This document shows positions 32,348 to 40,612 of a stretch of DNA of 64,000 nt, in pieces (the first letter of the stretch is position 1; the number at the start of each line of letters is the position of its first letter). The stretch is taken from NCBI GenBank assembly GCA_018268395.1, contig JAFDWQ010000005.1, positions 1 to 64,000 on the forward strand. The letters run 5' to 3'. This stretch comes from Armatimonadota bacterium (GTDB lineage: Bacteria > Armatimonadota > Fimbriimonadia > Fimbriimonadales > Fimbriimonadaceae). The position numbers and the translations under genes are program-made. The notes beneath the pieces are model-generated. The model had not been told where the DNA came from. It searched no databases and worked only from the letters and a program-made list of their open reading frames with translations.

Positions 32348-33630
32348 GACGATGCTGTCGGGTCGTTGACGACACCGACGAAGAGAACGCACCCGGACGT
32401 CGTCTCTCGGATCATGAAGGCGAAGGGCCTGTCCACGATGAAAGACCCCTCGTGCTCTTCGGACTTCACGGCGTCGGCGGTCGTAGCGGCTTCGGCCCGC
32501 GTCCCCTGCTCGTCAAAGTCGACGACGGTCTTTTGGACGAATTGGGACAGACGGTCGAACGTCGAGTCGTGCATCAGCAAGCTGAAGTCGTTGCCCCGTT
32601 CAAAGAGGCCCCCAGCTCCGATCGCTTTCATGACCGGACGCATGTCCTGGTCGGTCTTGAACGAAAACTTCGGAAACTGAAAGTCACCCTGAACGACGTT
32701 TCCCTTGACGAGTCGTCCGAGGCGGCCGTTGCCCAGGCCCTTCCAAAACGCCGCTGAGCCTGCCGGCGCGGCTCCCTTGTCCGGAAGGAGGAACGTCGCT
32801 TCCAAGGTCGATCCCCCATAGGCCAGCGTCGCCGCCGTCACGCCGCCTTCCGACACGGTCCGGAACTCTCGGGAAGGGTCACGCATCGTCAAGGCGCGGA
32901 CGATGCCGCGGGGCGTGTGGAAGGGCTTCTCGGACGCGGGTTCAAAGGACCGGCCCCACTCGGCTTCTAGCGTGATGACGTCGACCATGACCAGCTCGAC
33001 TTCGGGCGACAGGTCGTCGAACAGGCGCTTGATCTTTCCGTCAGTCCGCTGGTCGACCCAATCGTTGACCTGTTTCAGGGCCCCCTCTCCAGCGGAGCCC
33101 AACTTTTTGACTTCGGCGTCGTAGACCCTCGCCATGTCGTCTTGGAACAGCTTTTTGAACCTTACGGGTTGGACGGCCCATAGAGCGTTGGCGACGCGGA
33201 CCTTAGCCTGTGGTTGCGACGCGAAGACGTCGAGCAGTTTCGATTGGGCGGCGTTGTGCTTTTCGGTCGTCGGATCGGTCGATCCGAGGACGGCGGAAAG
33301 GGTCTCGAAGGTACGGCTCTGAGCGCCGTTCAAGAACATGAGGAGCGGGATTTGGACTCCGTACGGAGAGAGGCACCCGTTTTTGCCGTCGTCCCCGAGC
33401 TTTGCCGCCGTGGCGACCTTGAGGGCAAAGGAGGCGTTTTCAAGCCTGGAGGTGTCTTCAGGCCTCAACGCTGCGACGGCCTTCTCGACCGACGTCCCCG
33501 ACCGTTGCTCCACGAACTTGTCGTGCCGTCCCAACATGCCCTGCCCGAACCCGCCCAAGATCAGGAACACTACGAACGCGCAGACCCCGAGGAACACGAG
33601 AAAGAACACGAGCGCGCTCGAGAGCTTCAT
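32344..33630 (-). CDS. Serpin (serine protease inhibitor), N-terminally membrane-anchored
   Basis: Protein of 428 aa from the ATG at 33630. Residues 6-29 form a strong hydrophobic membrane anchor or uncleaved signal, followed by a complete serpin body (ANALWAVQPVRFKKLFQDDM, LKQVNDWVDQRTDGKI, LVMVDVITLEAEWGRSF, FPKFSFKTDQDM, VDFDEQGTRAEAATTA, DRPFAFMIRE). The hinge EQGTRAEAATTA begins near Glu374 and resembles the P17-P9 consensus of inhibitory serpins (E-x-G-T..A-rich), so a working inhibitor is predicted. The reactive bond should lie near VKSEE about 15 residues on, giving P1 as Lys or Ser. A trypsin-like, elastase-like or self-protease target is possible. Confidence 0.9.
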   Translation of the reverse strand: MKLSSALVFFLVFLGVCAFVVFLILGGFGQGMLGRHDKFVEQRSGTSVEKAVAALRPEDTSRLENASFALKVATAAKLGDDGKNGCLSPYGVQIPLLMFLNGAQSRTFETLSAVLGSTDPTTEKHNAAQSKLLDVFASQPQAKVRVANALWAVQPVRFKKLFQDDMARVYDAEVKKLGSAGEGALKQVNDWVDQRTDGKIKRLFDDLSPEVELVMVDVITLEAEWGRSFEPASEKPFHTPRGIVRALTMRDPSREFRTVSEGGVTAATLAYGGSTLEATFLLPDKGAAPAGSAAFWKGLGNGRLGRLVKGNVVQGDFQFPKFSFKTDQDMRPVMKAIGAGGLFERGNDFSLLMHDSTFDRLSQFVQKTVVDFDEQGTRAEAATTADAVKSEEHEGSFIVDRPFAFMIRETTSGCVLFVGVVNDPTASS

Positions 33631-33663
33631 CGCGCCCAGTGTACGGCTCCTCACCAAGGTGTG

Positions 33664-34479
33664 TTAGTCCGTCCGAGTCACCGGGCCGTACAATGCGGGC
33701 CTCCGTGACTCGAGGACGGTCGTCTCATAGGCGCCAGGGACCATGACGTTCCGCTTGTCCCGGGACAAGAGCGGGTCGAACCGGGCGGATATGACCTCCT
33801 CGCCGTCGCCCGCGCGGGCCAGGGACTCTCCTCCCAATCCGAAGATCCCGGAACGGCCGATGAACGTAAAACCGTTCTCGGTCCCGACCCGGTTACAGGC
33901 GGCCAGGAAGACCTTGTTCTCCGCAGCCCGGGCCGGAGCGATGTGTTCCGGTGCGGCGTGGGCGCCGACGGGCCAGTTCGTAGGCAGGACCAAGATGTCG
34001 GCACCATCGAGAGCAAGGCACCGGGCGCATTCCGGATGACGGAGGTCGAAGCAGATAAAGACGCCGATACGTCCAAGTCTTGTCTCATATACCGGTAATG
34101 AATCTCCCAGTTTGACGAACTTGTCCAGACCAAGCTCCGGCAGATGGGTCTTGCGGTAGACCCTCGGCGTTCGACCCGGTTCGAGCAGGGCCGCCGAATT
34201 GTAGACGGTGTCGCCATCGGCTTCCGCGAAGCCGATGACCGCCAGGACGTCCGAGCGGTCGCAAGCTTCTTGGACGGGGGCCAAAGCGTCCCGTCCGACC
34301 GCGATCGCACGGGCTTCTGCGCCCGAAGACACCGCGTACCCGGTCAAGAAGCACTCGGGGAACACCAGGAGCGCCGTACCGGCGCGCGCCTGTTCCTCAA
34401 GGACGGCGACCGCCTTGGCCGCGTTCGAAGCCGGGTCTCCAAAGGCGACGTCGAGTTGGGCGCAAGCGACTTGGATCAT
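33664..34479 (-). CDS. Carbon-nitrogen hydrolase (nitrilase superfamily)
   Basis: Amidase-type enzyme of 271 aa. The catalytic Glu-Lys-Cys triad is visible: Glu42 in VFPECFLTGY, Lys110 in YRKTHLPE and Cys143 in FICFDLRHPE. The family has diverse substrates including omega-amides, N-carbamoyl amines and NAD-linked amides; this one has no added glutamine-using domain. The start overlaps the accB stop by 4 bp, so it lies second in an accB operon. The substrate is not evident. Confidence 0.9.
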   Translation of the reverse strand: MIQVACAQLDVAFGDPASNAAKAVAVLEEQARAGTALLVFPECFLTGYAVSSGAEARAIAVGRDALAPVQEACDRSDVLAVIGFAEADGDTVYNSAALLEPGRTPRVYRKTHLPELGLDKFVKLGDSLPVYETRLGRIGVFICFDLRHPECARCLALDGADILVLPTNWPVGAHAAPEHIAPARAAENKVFLAACNRVGTENGFTFIGRSGIFGLGGESLARAGDGEEVISARFDPLLSRDKRNVMVPGAYETTVLESRRPALYGPVTRTD

Positions 34480-34910
34480 CCGATGGTCAAGAGCACGTCG
34501 CCGGGCTGGACGAGTTGGCCGTTCTGGGCCACCACTCGCTGGACCGTTCCCGCGACCGTCGCGCTGATCTCGTTAAAGACCTTCATGGCTTCGATGAGCC
34601 CGATCACCTGTCCGGCCTGGACGACGTCTCCGACTTTCACGAACGGCGGGGCGCCTGGGTTGGGCGAGGAATAGAAAATGCCGGTCGTCGGGCTCTGGAC
34701 GGGCACCCCGCTCGGAGCGGCGGGCGCAGCCTTCGTCGACTTTGCCCTGTTCGGGACGGTGCGTCGGGCCGGCTCGGGAGCGACGACGGCCGTGCCGGCG
34801 TCGCGTCGGAACTCGACCGACCAGTCCTCGCCTTCCAGTACGGCCTTCTCAAGGCCGAACTCCTCCATGAGGCCGACGACCAGTCCTACCTTGTCCGACA
34901 CGCTGTCCAC
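34476..34910 (-). CDS. accB: Acetyl-CoA carboxylase biotin carboxyl carrier protein
   Basis: Carries the biotin carboxyl group in fatty acid synthesis. The 144 aa have an N-terminal acidic helical region (residues 1-40), a Pro/Ala-rich linker and a C-terminal biotinyl domain with the biotin-attachment motif EAMKV (Lys110), including the AccB thumb region GIFYSSPNPGAPPFVKVGD. The stop overlaps the nitrilase-like gene by 4 bp. accC, the usual partner, is not adjacent. Confidence 0.95.
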   Translation of the reverse strand: MDSVSDKVGLVVGLMEEFGLEKAVLEGEDWSVEFRRDAGTAVVAPEPARRTVPNRAKSTKAAPAAPSGVPVQSPTTGIFYSSPNPGAPPFVKVGDVVQAGQVIGLIEAMKVFNEISATVAGTVQRVVAQNGQLVQPGDVLLTIG

Positions 34911-35072
34911 GACCCATTATGACCGTGGTTCCGAAGGGCGTCACCCGACGTAGGATCGTCGCATCCGGGCCGGCCTTAACGTAGATCGTTTTGAAGACAA
35001 AAAAGTTCGGTCAAAAACACGTGGTTTCATCGTATGATGTGATGGGGAGAGGATCAGGACAGGAGACTCAAA

Positions 35073-37457
35073 ATGAATATTGGAAAGACGGCGGCACTGC
35101 TGTCGATCGTCGCCTTGGCATTGGCGGCGAACGCGCAGGGTCGACCCGATACCGCTCCAAACCCGAAGGGCCAATGGACCCCGAAGGCTTGGAACCCTAA
35201 ACTTGTACAGGGCTTGCCAAAGGCCGAGCCACATTTCACGAGCACGGTGACCGCTCCGCTCGGAACGACGTCGCCCATGTTCGAGCCCAACAAGGGCGGG
35301 AAATGGCGCGGTGAGAAGATCACGGCGTACGACCATCCCGAGAAGTTCACCGAACCGCCCGCGCAAGGCGTCGGTATCCAATCGGGGCCCGTGATCATCG
35401 GCTTCGACGGCATCGGCCAGACGAGCCTCACGCCTCCCGACAACAGCATCGCGGTCGGGCAGAACTACATCGTCGAGACGGTCAACTCCACGTGGCGCAT
35501 CAGCGACAAGTGTGGCAACACCCTCTACGAGAACACGATCAACTCGTTCTTGGGCGACAACGGCTTCATCTTCGACTGTCGCGTCATGTTCGACCCTTGG
35601 CGGGCTCGATGGATCATGCTGTGGCACAAGCTCGACACGGCGGCCAAGGACTCGCGGTTGATCTTGGTGGTCAGCGACGACTCCGACCCGTTCGGCAACT
35701 GGTGGTGGTACTACTTCCCGGGAGATACCGGTAGCGGCGCCACGGAAGCCTGGTGCGACAATTACGACCTGGGCTACGGCTCGGCCGCGCTGCACGCTTC
35801 CGGCAACCAGTTCACGTACAGCGGCTCGAGCTTCACGACCGCCACGTTCCGCACGTGGAACCCTTCCGAGATCTACAACGCCCTCTCGGCGTCCATGATC
35901 ACGGACCAAAACCTGACGAACGCTGACGGTTCGGCGACCTTCGCTCCGCGCGTCGCCAGGATGCTCAACGGCGGAAACGGCGGCGTCTACTTCGCCAACA
36001 GCCGTGCAGGCGGCGGCGACCGGATCACGGTCTGGTCCTTGACCGACCCTCTCGGAGCCCACAGCCTGAGCCGGTTCGACAAGGTCGTGAACCAGTACGC
36101 TTCGCCCCCCGACGCTCGGGACCAGGCCGGCAACACGATCGCGACCAACGACGCGCGACTGACGACCGCCTATGGCGTCTTCTCGTCGGCGCTCGGTCGG
36201 TTCCGAATCGTGACCGGCTTGTGCTGCGCCAACCCGTCGCAGAACGGTTACTCGGCGTCCCGCCTCTACGTCCTGGACGCAAACGGTGGAACGACCGACC
36301 TGGACTGGAACTACTGGCATTCGTCGCAGTGGAACTACTACGCGTCGCCGGCCGCCAACTATGAGAACACCTTCACCTGGGTGTACTCCTACTCGAGCAA
36401 CACGTCTGGCTTCCAGGCGTACCCGTCGATGGCCTACGTTTCGTTCTACAACGAGACCTTCACCAACTCTTACGTCGTCGCGAAAGCGGGGACGTCCGGA
36501 TACGGCGGCTATCGCTGGGGCGACTACTTCCAGGGCGACTTGGACTGGGGCGACTACTACGGCGGTGGCGGATCGACCGGGCACCAGAAACTCTGGATGT
36601 ACGGCGAGTACGCCAAGTCCGGCCAGTGGGCGACCTACGTCGCCGCGACGCGGACGGACAACATTACGTCCGGCACCCTGACGACGAACACGACGGGTGC
36701 AATGTCTTGGTCCGGCTATGAAGGCCAGTCCTTCGCCAACGGCGGCTATAACACGACCGTCGGCAACAGCGGCAACGTCGGCTTCAACTATCTCGTTTCG
36801 ACGCCGAGCTGGCTCACCGCCAGCCCTGATTCGGGACAGATCTTCGAGGGCGGCAGTACCGTCGTCAACATCGACGCGAACGCTAACGCGAGCGCGCTTC
36901 CTTACGGCCACTACACCGGCAACGCCGTCTTCGAGAACTGCTACAGCGGTGCGACGAGGACCCGGTCCGCCGACCTGTACGTGTGGGCCATCGTCAACCC
37001 GACCGCGTTCGCCGTCAAACTCGGCAAGCAGAACTCGGGCAACCTGGCCAGCCTGCAAGCGGCCGACGGCAACGCCCTCCGGGTGTGCAAGTTCGTCGTG
37101 CCGAACGCCACGGCTGCGCCGGTCCAAGTCGAGATAACGGCCAAGGCCCCAGGCTCGACGACGGGCGGCGTCTACTTCATCACCCGCGCGAAGATGGCGA
37201 ACAACGGCGTCTTCCAGCAGCGGATGGAGATGTGGAACAAGAACACCGCCAACTGGGACACGACGGACTTCCGCACCGACGCCCTGACGACGAGCTACGC
37301 GTACTTCACGCTGGCGTCCACGGGCAACCACAACCGGTACATCGATGCGGGGAACGTGTTGAAAGCCAAGTACTCGGTCAAAGCGACCGGCCCCAGCGCC
37401 GTCGCACTGTGGTGCGTCGACACGGACACGGCCTACTGGATCCTCTCGCCCCCGTAG
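35073..37457 (+). CDS. Large secreted protein with conserved C-terminal domain
   Basis: Protein of 794 aa with a signal peptide (residues 1-22, ending ALAANAQG). The mature part is Gly/Asn/Ser/Tyr-rich and all-beta in appearance, with tryptophan- and tyrosine-rich motifs (FGNWWWYYFPGD, DYFQGDLDWGDYYGGGG) and an early GFDGIGQTSLTPPDNSIAVGQNYIVETVNSTWRISDK region seen in surface beta-propeller-like proteins. Residues 646-794 form a domain shared with the C terminus of the protein at 51631-54369. No enzyme motif is recognised. It may be a surface or matrix protein. A terminator at 37480 follows, and the gene is divergent from accB. Confidence 0.85.
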   Translation: MNIGKTAALLSIVALALAANAQGRPDTAPNPKGQWTPKAWNPKLVQGLPKAEPHFTSTVTAPLGTTSPMFEPNKGGKWRGEKITAYDHPEKFTEPPAQGVGIQSGPVIIGFDGIGQTSLTPPDNSIAVGQNYIVETVNSTWRISDKCGNTLYENTINSFLGDNGFIFDCRVMFDPWRARWIMLWHKLDTAAKDSRLILVVSDDSDPFGNWWWYYFPGDTGSGATEAWCDNYDLGYGSAALHASGNQFTYSGSSFTTATFRTWNPSEIYNALSASMITDQNLTNADGSATFAPRVARMLNGGNGGVYFANSRAGGGDRITVWSLTDPLGAHSLSRFDKVVNQYASPPDARDQAGNTIATNDARLTTAYGVFSSALGRFRIVTGLCCANPSQNGYSASRLYVLDANGGTTDLDWNYWHSSQWNYYASPAANYENTFTWVYSYSSNTSGFQAYPSMAYVSFYNETFTNSYVVAKAGTSGYGGYRWGDYFQGDLDWGDYYGGGGSTGHQKLWMYGEYAKSGQWATYVAATRTDNITSGTLTTNTTGAMSWSGYEGQSFANGGYNTTVGNSGNVGFNYLVSTPSWLTASPDSGQIFEGGSTVVNIDANANASALPYGHYTGNAVFENCYSGATRTRSADLYVWAIVNPTAFAVKLGKQNSGNLASLQAADGNALRVCKFVVPNATAAPVQVEITAKAPGSTTGGVYFITRAKMANNGVFQQRMEMWNKNTANWDTTDFRTDALTTSYAYFTLASTGNHNRYIDAGNVLKAKYSVKATGPSAVALWCVDTDTAYWILSPP

Positions 37458-37479
37458 GGACGGCTGAGAGACGACACGA

Positions 37480-37512
37480 GGGGCGGGCCGCGCAAGCGGC
37501 CCGCCCCCTTTT
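37480..37512 (+). terminator. Rho-independent terminator of the large secreted protein gene
   Basis: A perfect 12-bp GC-rich stem (37480-37491 with 37496-37507), loop GCAA, then a CTTTT tract. Confidence 0.9.
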
Positions 37513-37531
37513 CGTCTTTCGAGGACGACGT

Positions 37532-38089
37532 TCAGTCCGGGATTCCGGACGCAGGCGGCAAGTCCGGTTCATCGCCGAAGACGTCGACCGTCGACCACTG
37601 GAAAAGCCCCCCGCTGTAACCCCACCGCATCGAAAGCGCACGGGACGTCCTCATGGCCGCTTGGGACGACCGGATGGCCTCGACCATCCGCGCGTCGGCT
37701 CCGGCCACGGCTTCGGCTACGGCTGCGTCCTTCGCCTCTTGCGTCTGGTCCCGTCCGCGCCACTTCACGATGTCGCCGAGTTCTTCGTCCTGCACGAACA
37801 CACCGCCGCACTGGGGGCAACCGTCCAAGACGACCGGGCTCGAGTACTGATACCGATAACGGTCGAGCGCGCAGGCACAGGCCGGACAACTGAAGACGGC
37901 CGGGCCGTCCGACGGACTGGAGGGCGCGTATCGGTCTTCGACGGCATCGATCGAGGCCCCGTCCGACGCGAGCAGGTTCGCCAGCTCGCCCGACGGGAAC
38001 CAAAGGCCGCCGCAGTCTCGGCACGCTTCGAACGAGGCGCCGTTGGCAGGGACTAGGGCCATCGGAGTCCGGCATGCAGGGCAGTTCAC
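37532..38089 (-). CDS. zf-TFIIB-type double zinc-ribbon protein
   Basis: Protein of 185 aa from the GTG at 38089, which begins directly with the ribbon. Two zinc ribbons are visible: CPACRTPM..ACRDCGGLWFPSGELANLL (residues 3-45) and CPACACALDRYRY..GCPQCGGVFVQDEELGDI (about 65-115), each with the C-P-x-C and C-x-x-C-G-G-x(W/F) pattern of zf-TFIIB proteins. A helical Ala-rich stretch and an acidic C terminus follow. Such proteins are common and uncharacterised. Confidence 0.8.
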   Translation of the reverse strand: MNCPACRTPMALVPANGASFEACRDCGGLWFPSGELANLLASDGASIDAVEDRYAPSSPSDGPAVFSCPACACALDRYRYQYSSPVVLDGCPQCGGVFVQDEELGDIVKWRGRDQTQEAKDAAVAEAVAGADARMVEAIRSSQAAMRTSRALSMRWGYSGGLFQWSTVDVFGDEPDLPPASGIPD

Positions 38090-38202
38090 GGGCCGATTAT
38101 GACCGGAACGCGCCGTAGGACGGACGTGTCGACGTTCTGCGTCGGCGTCAGACGTCCAGGACCGTGGGCCTGATCCGTCGGGCCGGCAGATCACCAGGCA
38201 TG

Positions 38203-38236
38203 AAAAAGCGGCTCCGAGGCCGTCCCCCGGAGCCGC
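38203..38236 (-). terminator. Rho-independent terminator of the secreted protein gene at 38252
   Basis: On the minus strand a 9-bp stem (GCGGCTCCG/CGGAGCCGC) with an 11-nt loop is followed by TTTTT. Confidence 0.85.
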
Positions 38237-38251
38237 CTCGACTGTCCTGAC

Positions 38252-39115
38252 TTACTTGGAGACCGTCGCCGATTGGGCGATCGTCATGTTCTGTTGCATC
38301 GAACCGACACCGAAGTCGATGTTGTTCGCCATCTTGGACTCGCCTTTGACGGTGACGCCGGTGGCCAGGTCGACCCAAACGAAACCGTTGCTGGTCATCG
38401 TCATGCTTCCGCTCGAACCCGCGGCCGCGATGTCGAACGTGGCTTTCGCGTCCATGAAGACCTTGATCTTCACGGTGTCCATGGCGTCGACCTTTTCGAA
38501 GGCCTCGATCGTGAACTCCATCGGGGCCTTGCCGGCGGCGTTGGAGATCATCGGGTTCGAACCCATGACCTTACCGAGGTCCAGCTCTTTGGTCCACTTG
38601 TCGCCGACCCCGACCGCGTCCTTCGGGAACGTCAGCGCCATAAACCCGATCTGCGACCATTGCTCCAGCATGCTGGACATGCTCTGCTTGGTCATCATGT
38701 CGAGCTTGTCGTCGTCGGCGATGGTGACGTTGCGGGTCGTGCCGGTCGGGTCGAACTCGCCCTGGATCTTGACGGCCTTCATGGCCGTGGCCGGATCGGT
38801 GCCGCCGCCCATGCCCATGTCCATCGTGTCGCCTTCCATCTTGAAGTCCGTGGTCTGAAGGATGAACTTCAGCCAGGTGCCGTCGCCGGCGGAGACGTCC
38901 GTCTTGTTGACCATCGTGATCTTCGACTTCATCTCGTTGTCGTTCCCCTGAACGCTGAGGTTCATGACGCCGTCGGTGACGGTCTTCATGGTGATGGAGT
39001 TGCCTGCGGCCAAGTTCAGGCGCAGGACTTTCTTTTCCGGAACGGCGGCCGTCTGGGCCATCGCTTGGGCGACGGTCAAGGCCGCGACGAACAAGAGGGT
39101 CGGTTTTGCGATCAT
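38252..39115 (-). CDS. Secreted protein of unknown function
   Basis: Protein of 287 aa with a signal peptide (residues 1-20, LLFVAALTVAQAMAQ). The mature part is rich in Met, Thr and Asp, largely beta, and has a repeated plan of short strands (VLRLNLAAGNSITMKTVTDGVMNLSV, LKFILQTTDFKMEGDTMDMG, VWVDLATGVTVKGESKM). It resembles in style the LPS-export/lipid-binding-like or DUF6263-type secreted proteins, but I recognise no definite family. It stands alone on the minus strand with a strong terminator behind it. Confidence 0.65.
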   Translation of the reverse strand: MIAKPTLLFVAALTVAQAMAQTAAVPEKKVLRLNLAAGNSITMKTVTDGVMNLSVQGNDNEMKSKITMVNKTDVSAGDGTWLKFILQTTDFKMEGDTMDMGMGGGTDPATAMKAVKIQGEFDPTGTTRNVTIADDDKLDMMTKQSMSSMLEQWSQIGFMALTFPKDAVGVGDKWTKELDLGKVMGSNPMISNAAGKAPMEFTIEAFEKVDAMDTVKIKVFMDAKATFDIAAAGSSGSMTMTSNGFVWVDLATGVTVKGESKMANNIDFGVGSMQQNMTIAQSATVSK

Positions 39116-39384
39116 GTTTCCCTTTCCTTGAATCGGCTTATTGTGACTCTACGTGCGGTTTGACGGACGGTCCGGCCCGACGGTTGCACGAACCTGGGCC
39201 CGTCGAACCCGCTTTCATGACGTGGGCTCAGAGGTAGAGGCGTACTCGGCACCTGCTGGACACGGGCCCGGACCGCCCGCTCCGGGTAGGTGTCGAGCTT
39301 AGAGACGACCTACAGGGATGTCACTGAAAACCTGGATAGCGGCGGATCCTCGCGTGTCGGGATACTGGCCCGTTGGTACGAGGG

Positions 39385-39996
39385 ATGAGTGTCCAGGTGT
39401 TCGGTGCGTTGGCGTTTCGGGAGTGCGGGGCCGTGGTCGACGCTTATCCGACCACCAAGTCGCGGGACGTCTTGGCGCTCGTCGCCCTTCAAGAAGGCCG
39501 GAGCGTCTCTCGGGGCTGGGTCATGCGTCGCCTGTGGCCCGGTTCGGGCGAAAGGGAGGCGTCGGCGCGATTGAGCGTCTGCCTGAGCCAACTCCGGAAG
39601 ACGTTCGCCGAGGCGGGGACCGAATTGGAAAGCCATCTGAAGACCGACCGCAAAGTCCTGCGTTGCCTTGCCGAGGGGCCAGAGGCGAACGAATGGACGT
39701 TGTTCAAGTCGCTCCAGGCGCCCGTCGGGGGCGCTCCGGGACTTCAACAGGCACGGCGACTGGTCGACCTTTACCGGGCCCCGCTCCTCGTCGACGTGAC
39801 CGGCGACTGGGTCCGCCCTGCCCGATGGGAGGCGTTGGCCGCGTTCGAAGACGCTGTGCGCAAGCTGGCGGAAGCGGCGCGCGGGGCGGGCGACGACGTG
39901 CGGGCGGCCGCACTGGAAGAAAGGGCCAGAGTGGCCCGGGCGGAGGGACTCGAACCCCCGACACCCAGTTCCGAAGACTGGTGCTCTATCCACTGA
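39385..39996 (+). CDS. SARP-like (BTAD-type) transcriptional regulator fragment/short protein
   Basis: About 203 aa from the ATG at 39385 (TTG at 39373 is also possible). Residues 1-75 form an OmpR-like winged helix as in SARP/BTAD regulators (VQVFGALAFREC..YPTTKSRDVLALVALQEG..VSRGWVMRRLWP..ARLSVCLSQLRKTF). The rest is a helical start of the BTAD domain and is short compared with full SARPs. The last ~21 residues are read antisense through the tRNA-Arg gene (39932-40007). It could be a genuine short regulator or a gene eroded at its 3' end. No cognate genes are obvious nearby. Confidence 0.6.
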   Translation: MSVQVFGALAFRECGAVVDAYPTTKSRDVLALVALQEGRSVSRGWVMRRLWPGSGEREASARLSVCLSQLRKTFAEAGTELESHLKTDRKVLRCLAEGPEANEWTLFKSLQAPVGGAPGLQQARRLVDLYRAPLLVDVTGDWVRPARWEALAAFEDAVRKLAEAARGAGDDVRAAALEERARVARAEGLEPPTPSSEDWCSIH

Positions 39997-40007
39997 GCTA
40001 CGCCCGG
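39932..40007 (-). tRNA. tRNA-Arg (anticodon TCG)
   Basis: A 76-nt gene on the minus strand: acceptor stem CCGGGCG/CGCCCGG, discriminator G, encoded CCA, D arm GCTCAGTGGATAGAGC, anticodon stem CCAGT/ACTGG with loop CTTCGGA (anticodon TCG), T arm GGGGGTTCGAGTCCCTC. The fold is complete. The plus-strand SARP-like ORF overlaps it antisense. Confidence 0.96.
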
Positions 40008-40090
40008 GCGGGAACGTGATGGTACCCGCTTACGGTACGGTCCAAAGGCGCGTCCACCGTCTGGTAACGTTGTCGCGAAAGGAAACGCTT

Positions 40091-40612
40091 ATGAAACGGA
40101 CCCTTGCCCTTGTCGCGGTCGCGTTGACCGCCATCGCCGCGAACGCCCAAATGCCGGACCTCAAACTTTCGCCCCAAGTCGAGAAACTGTCGTGGATGCT
40201 CGGCAAATGGTCCGGCAACATGAAATGGACCATGGAAGGAACGGAAATGGACTCGACGATGTCGTTCGAAAACGTGGTCGACGGGCAGTTCATTCGCTCG
40301 ACCTCGCTCATGGACATCATGGGGATGAAGATGACGGAGTCCGGCTTCACAGGTTGGGACGAGAAAGCCAAGGCTTACAAGAGCTGGACGTTCACGAACT
40401 TCGGCGCGGCACCGCGCACCGAGACGGGCAAACTGGACGGCGACACGATCGTCTTTACGAGCGATCCGTGGCAGACCATGATGTCGCCCGAGCCCACGGT
40501 CAGCCGCTCGACGATGAAGAAGGTCTCGGACACCGAGATGAAACTCGTCCTCGAGTTCCAGCAGAACGGCAAGTTCGAGAAAGTCGGCGAAGGCACCTTC
40601 AAGAAGGGCTAA
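40091..40612 (+). CDS. Secreted DUF1579-family protein, paralogue of 28017-28562
   Basis: Protein of 173 aa from the ATG at 40091 (preceded by AAAGGAAACG); the open frame begins upstream at 40016 without similarity. A signal peptide spans about residues 1-20 (MKRTLALVAVALTAIAANAQ). The mature DUF1579 fold includes LSWMLGKWSGNMKW, SFENVVDGQFIRS, GWDEKAKAYKSWTFTN and a C-terminal EKVGEGTFKKG. The methionine-rich region is less marked than in the other copy. It overlaps the convergent permease stop by 4 bp. Confidence 0.85.
   Translation: MKRTLALVAVALTAIAANAQMPDLKLSPQVEKLSWMLGKWSGNMKWTMEGTEMDSTMSFENVVDGQFIRSTSLMDIMGMKMTESGFTGWDEKAKAYKSWTFTNFGAAPRTETGKLDGDTIVFTSDPWQTMMSPEPTVSRSTMKKVSDTEMKLVLEFQQNGKFEKVGEGTFKKG

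Noticed and set aside
34941-37331. 796-aa minus-strand ORF opposite the large secreted protein gene
   Set aside because: Composition is Arg/Val/Gly-rich, typical of reading the antisense of a GC-rich gene. The plus-strand ORF has a signal peptide and a domain shared with another protein.
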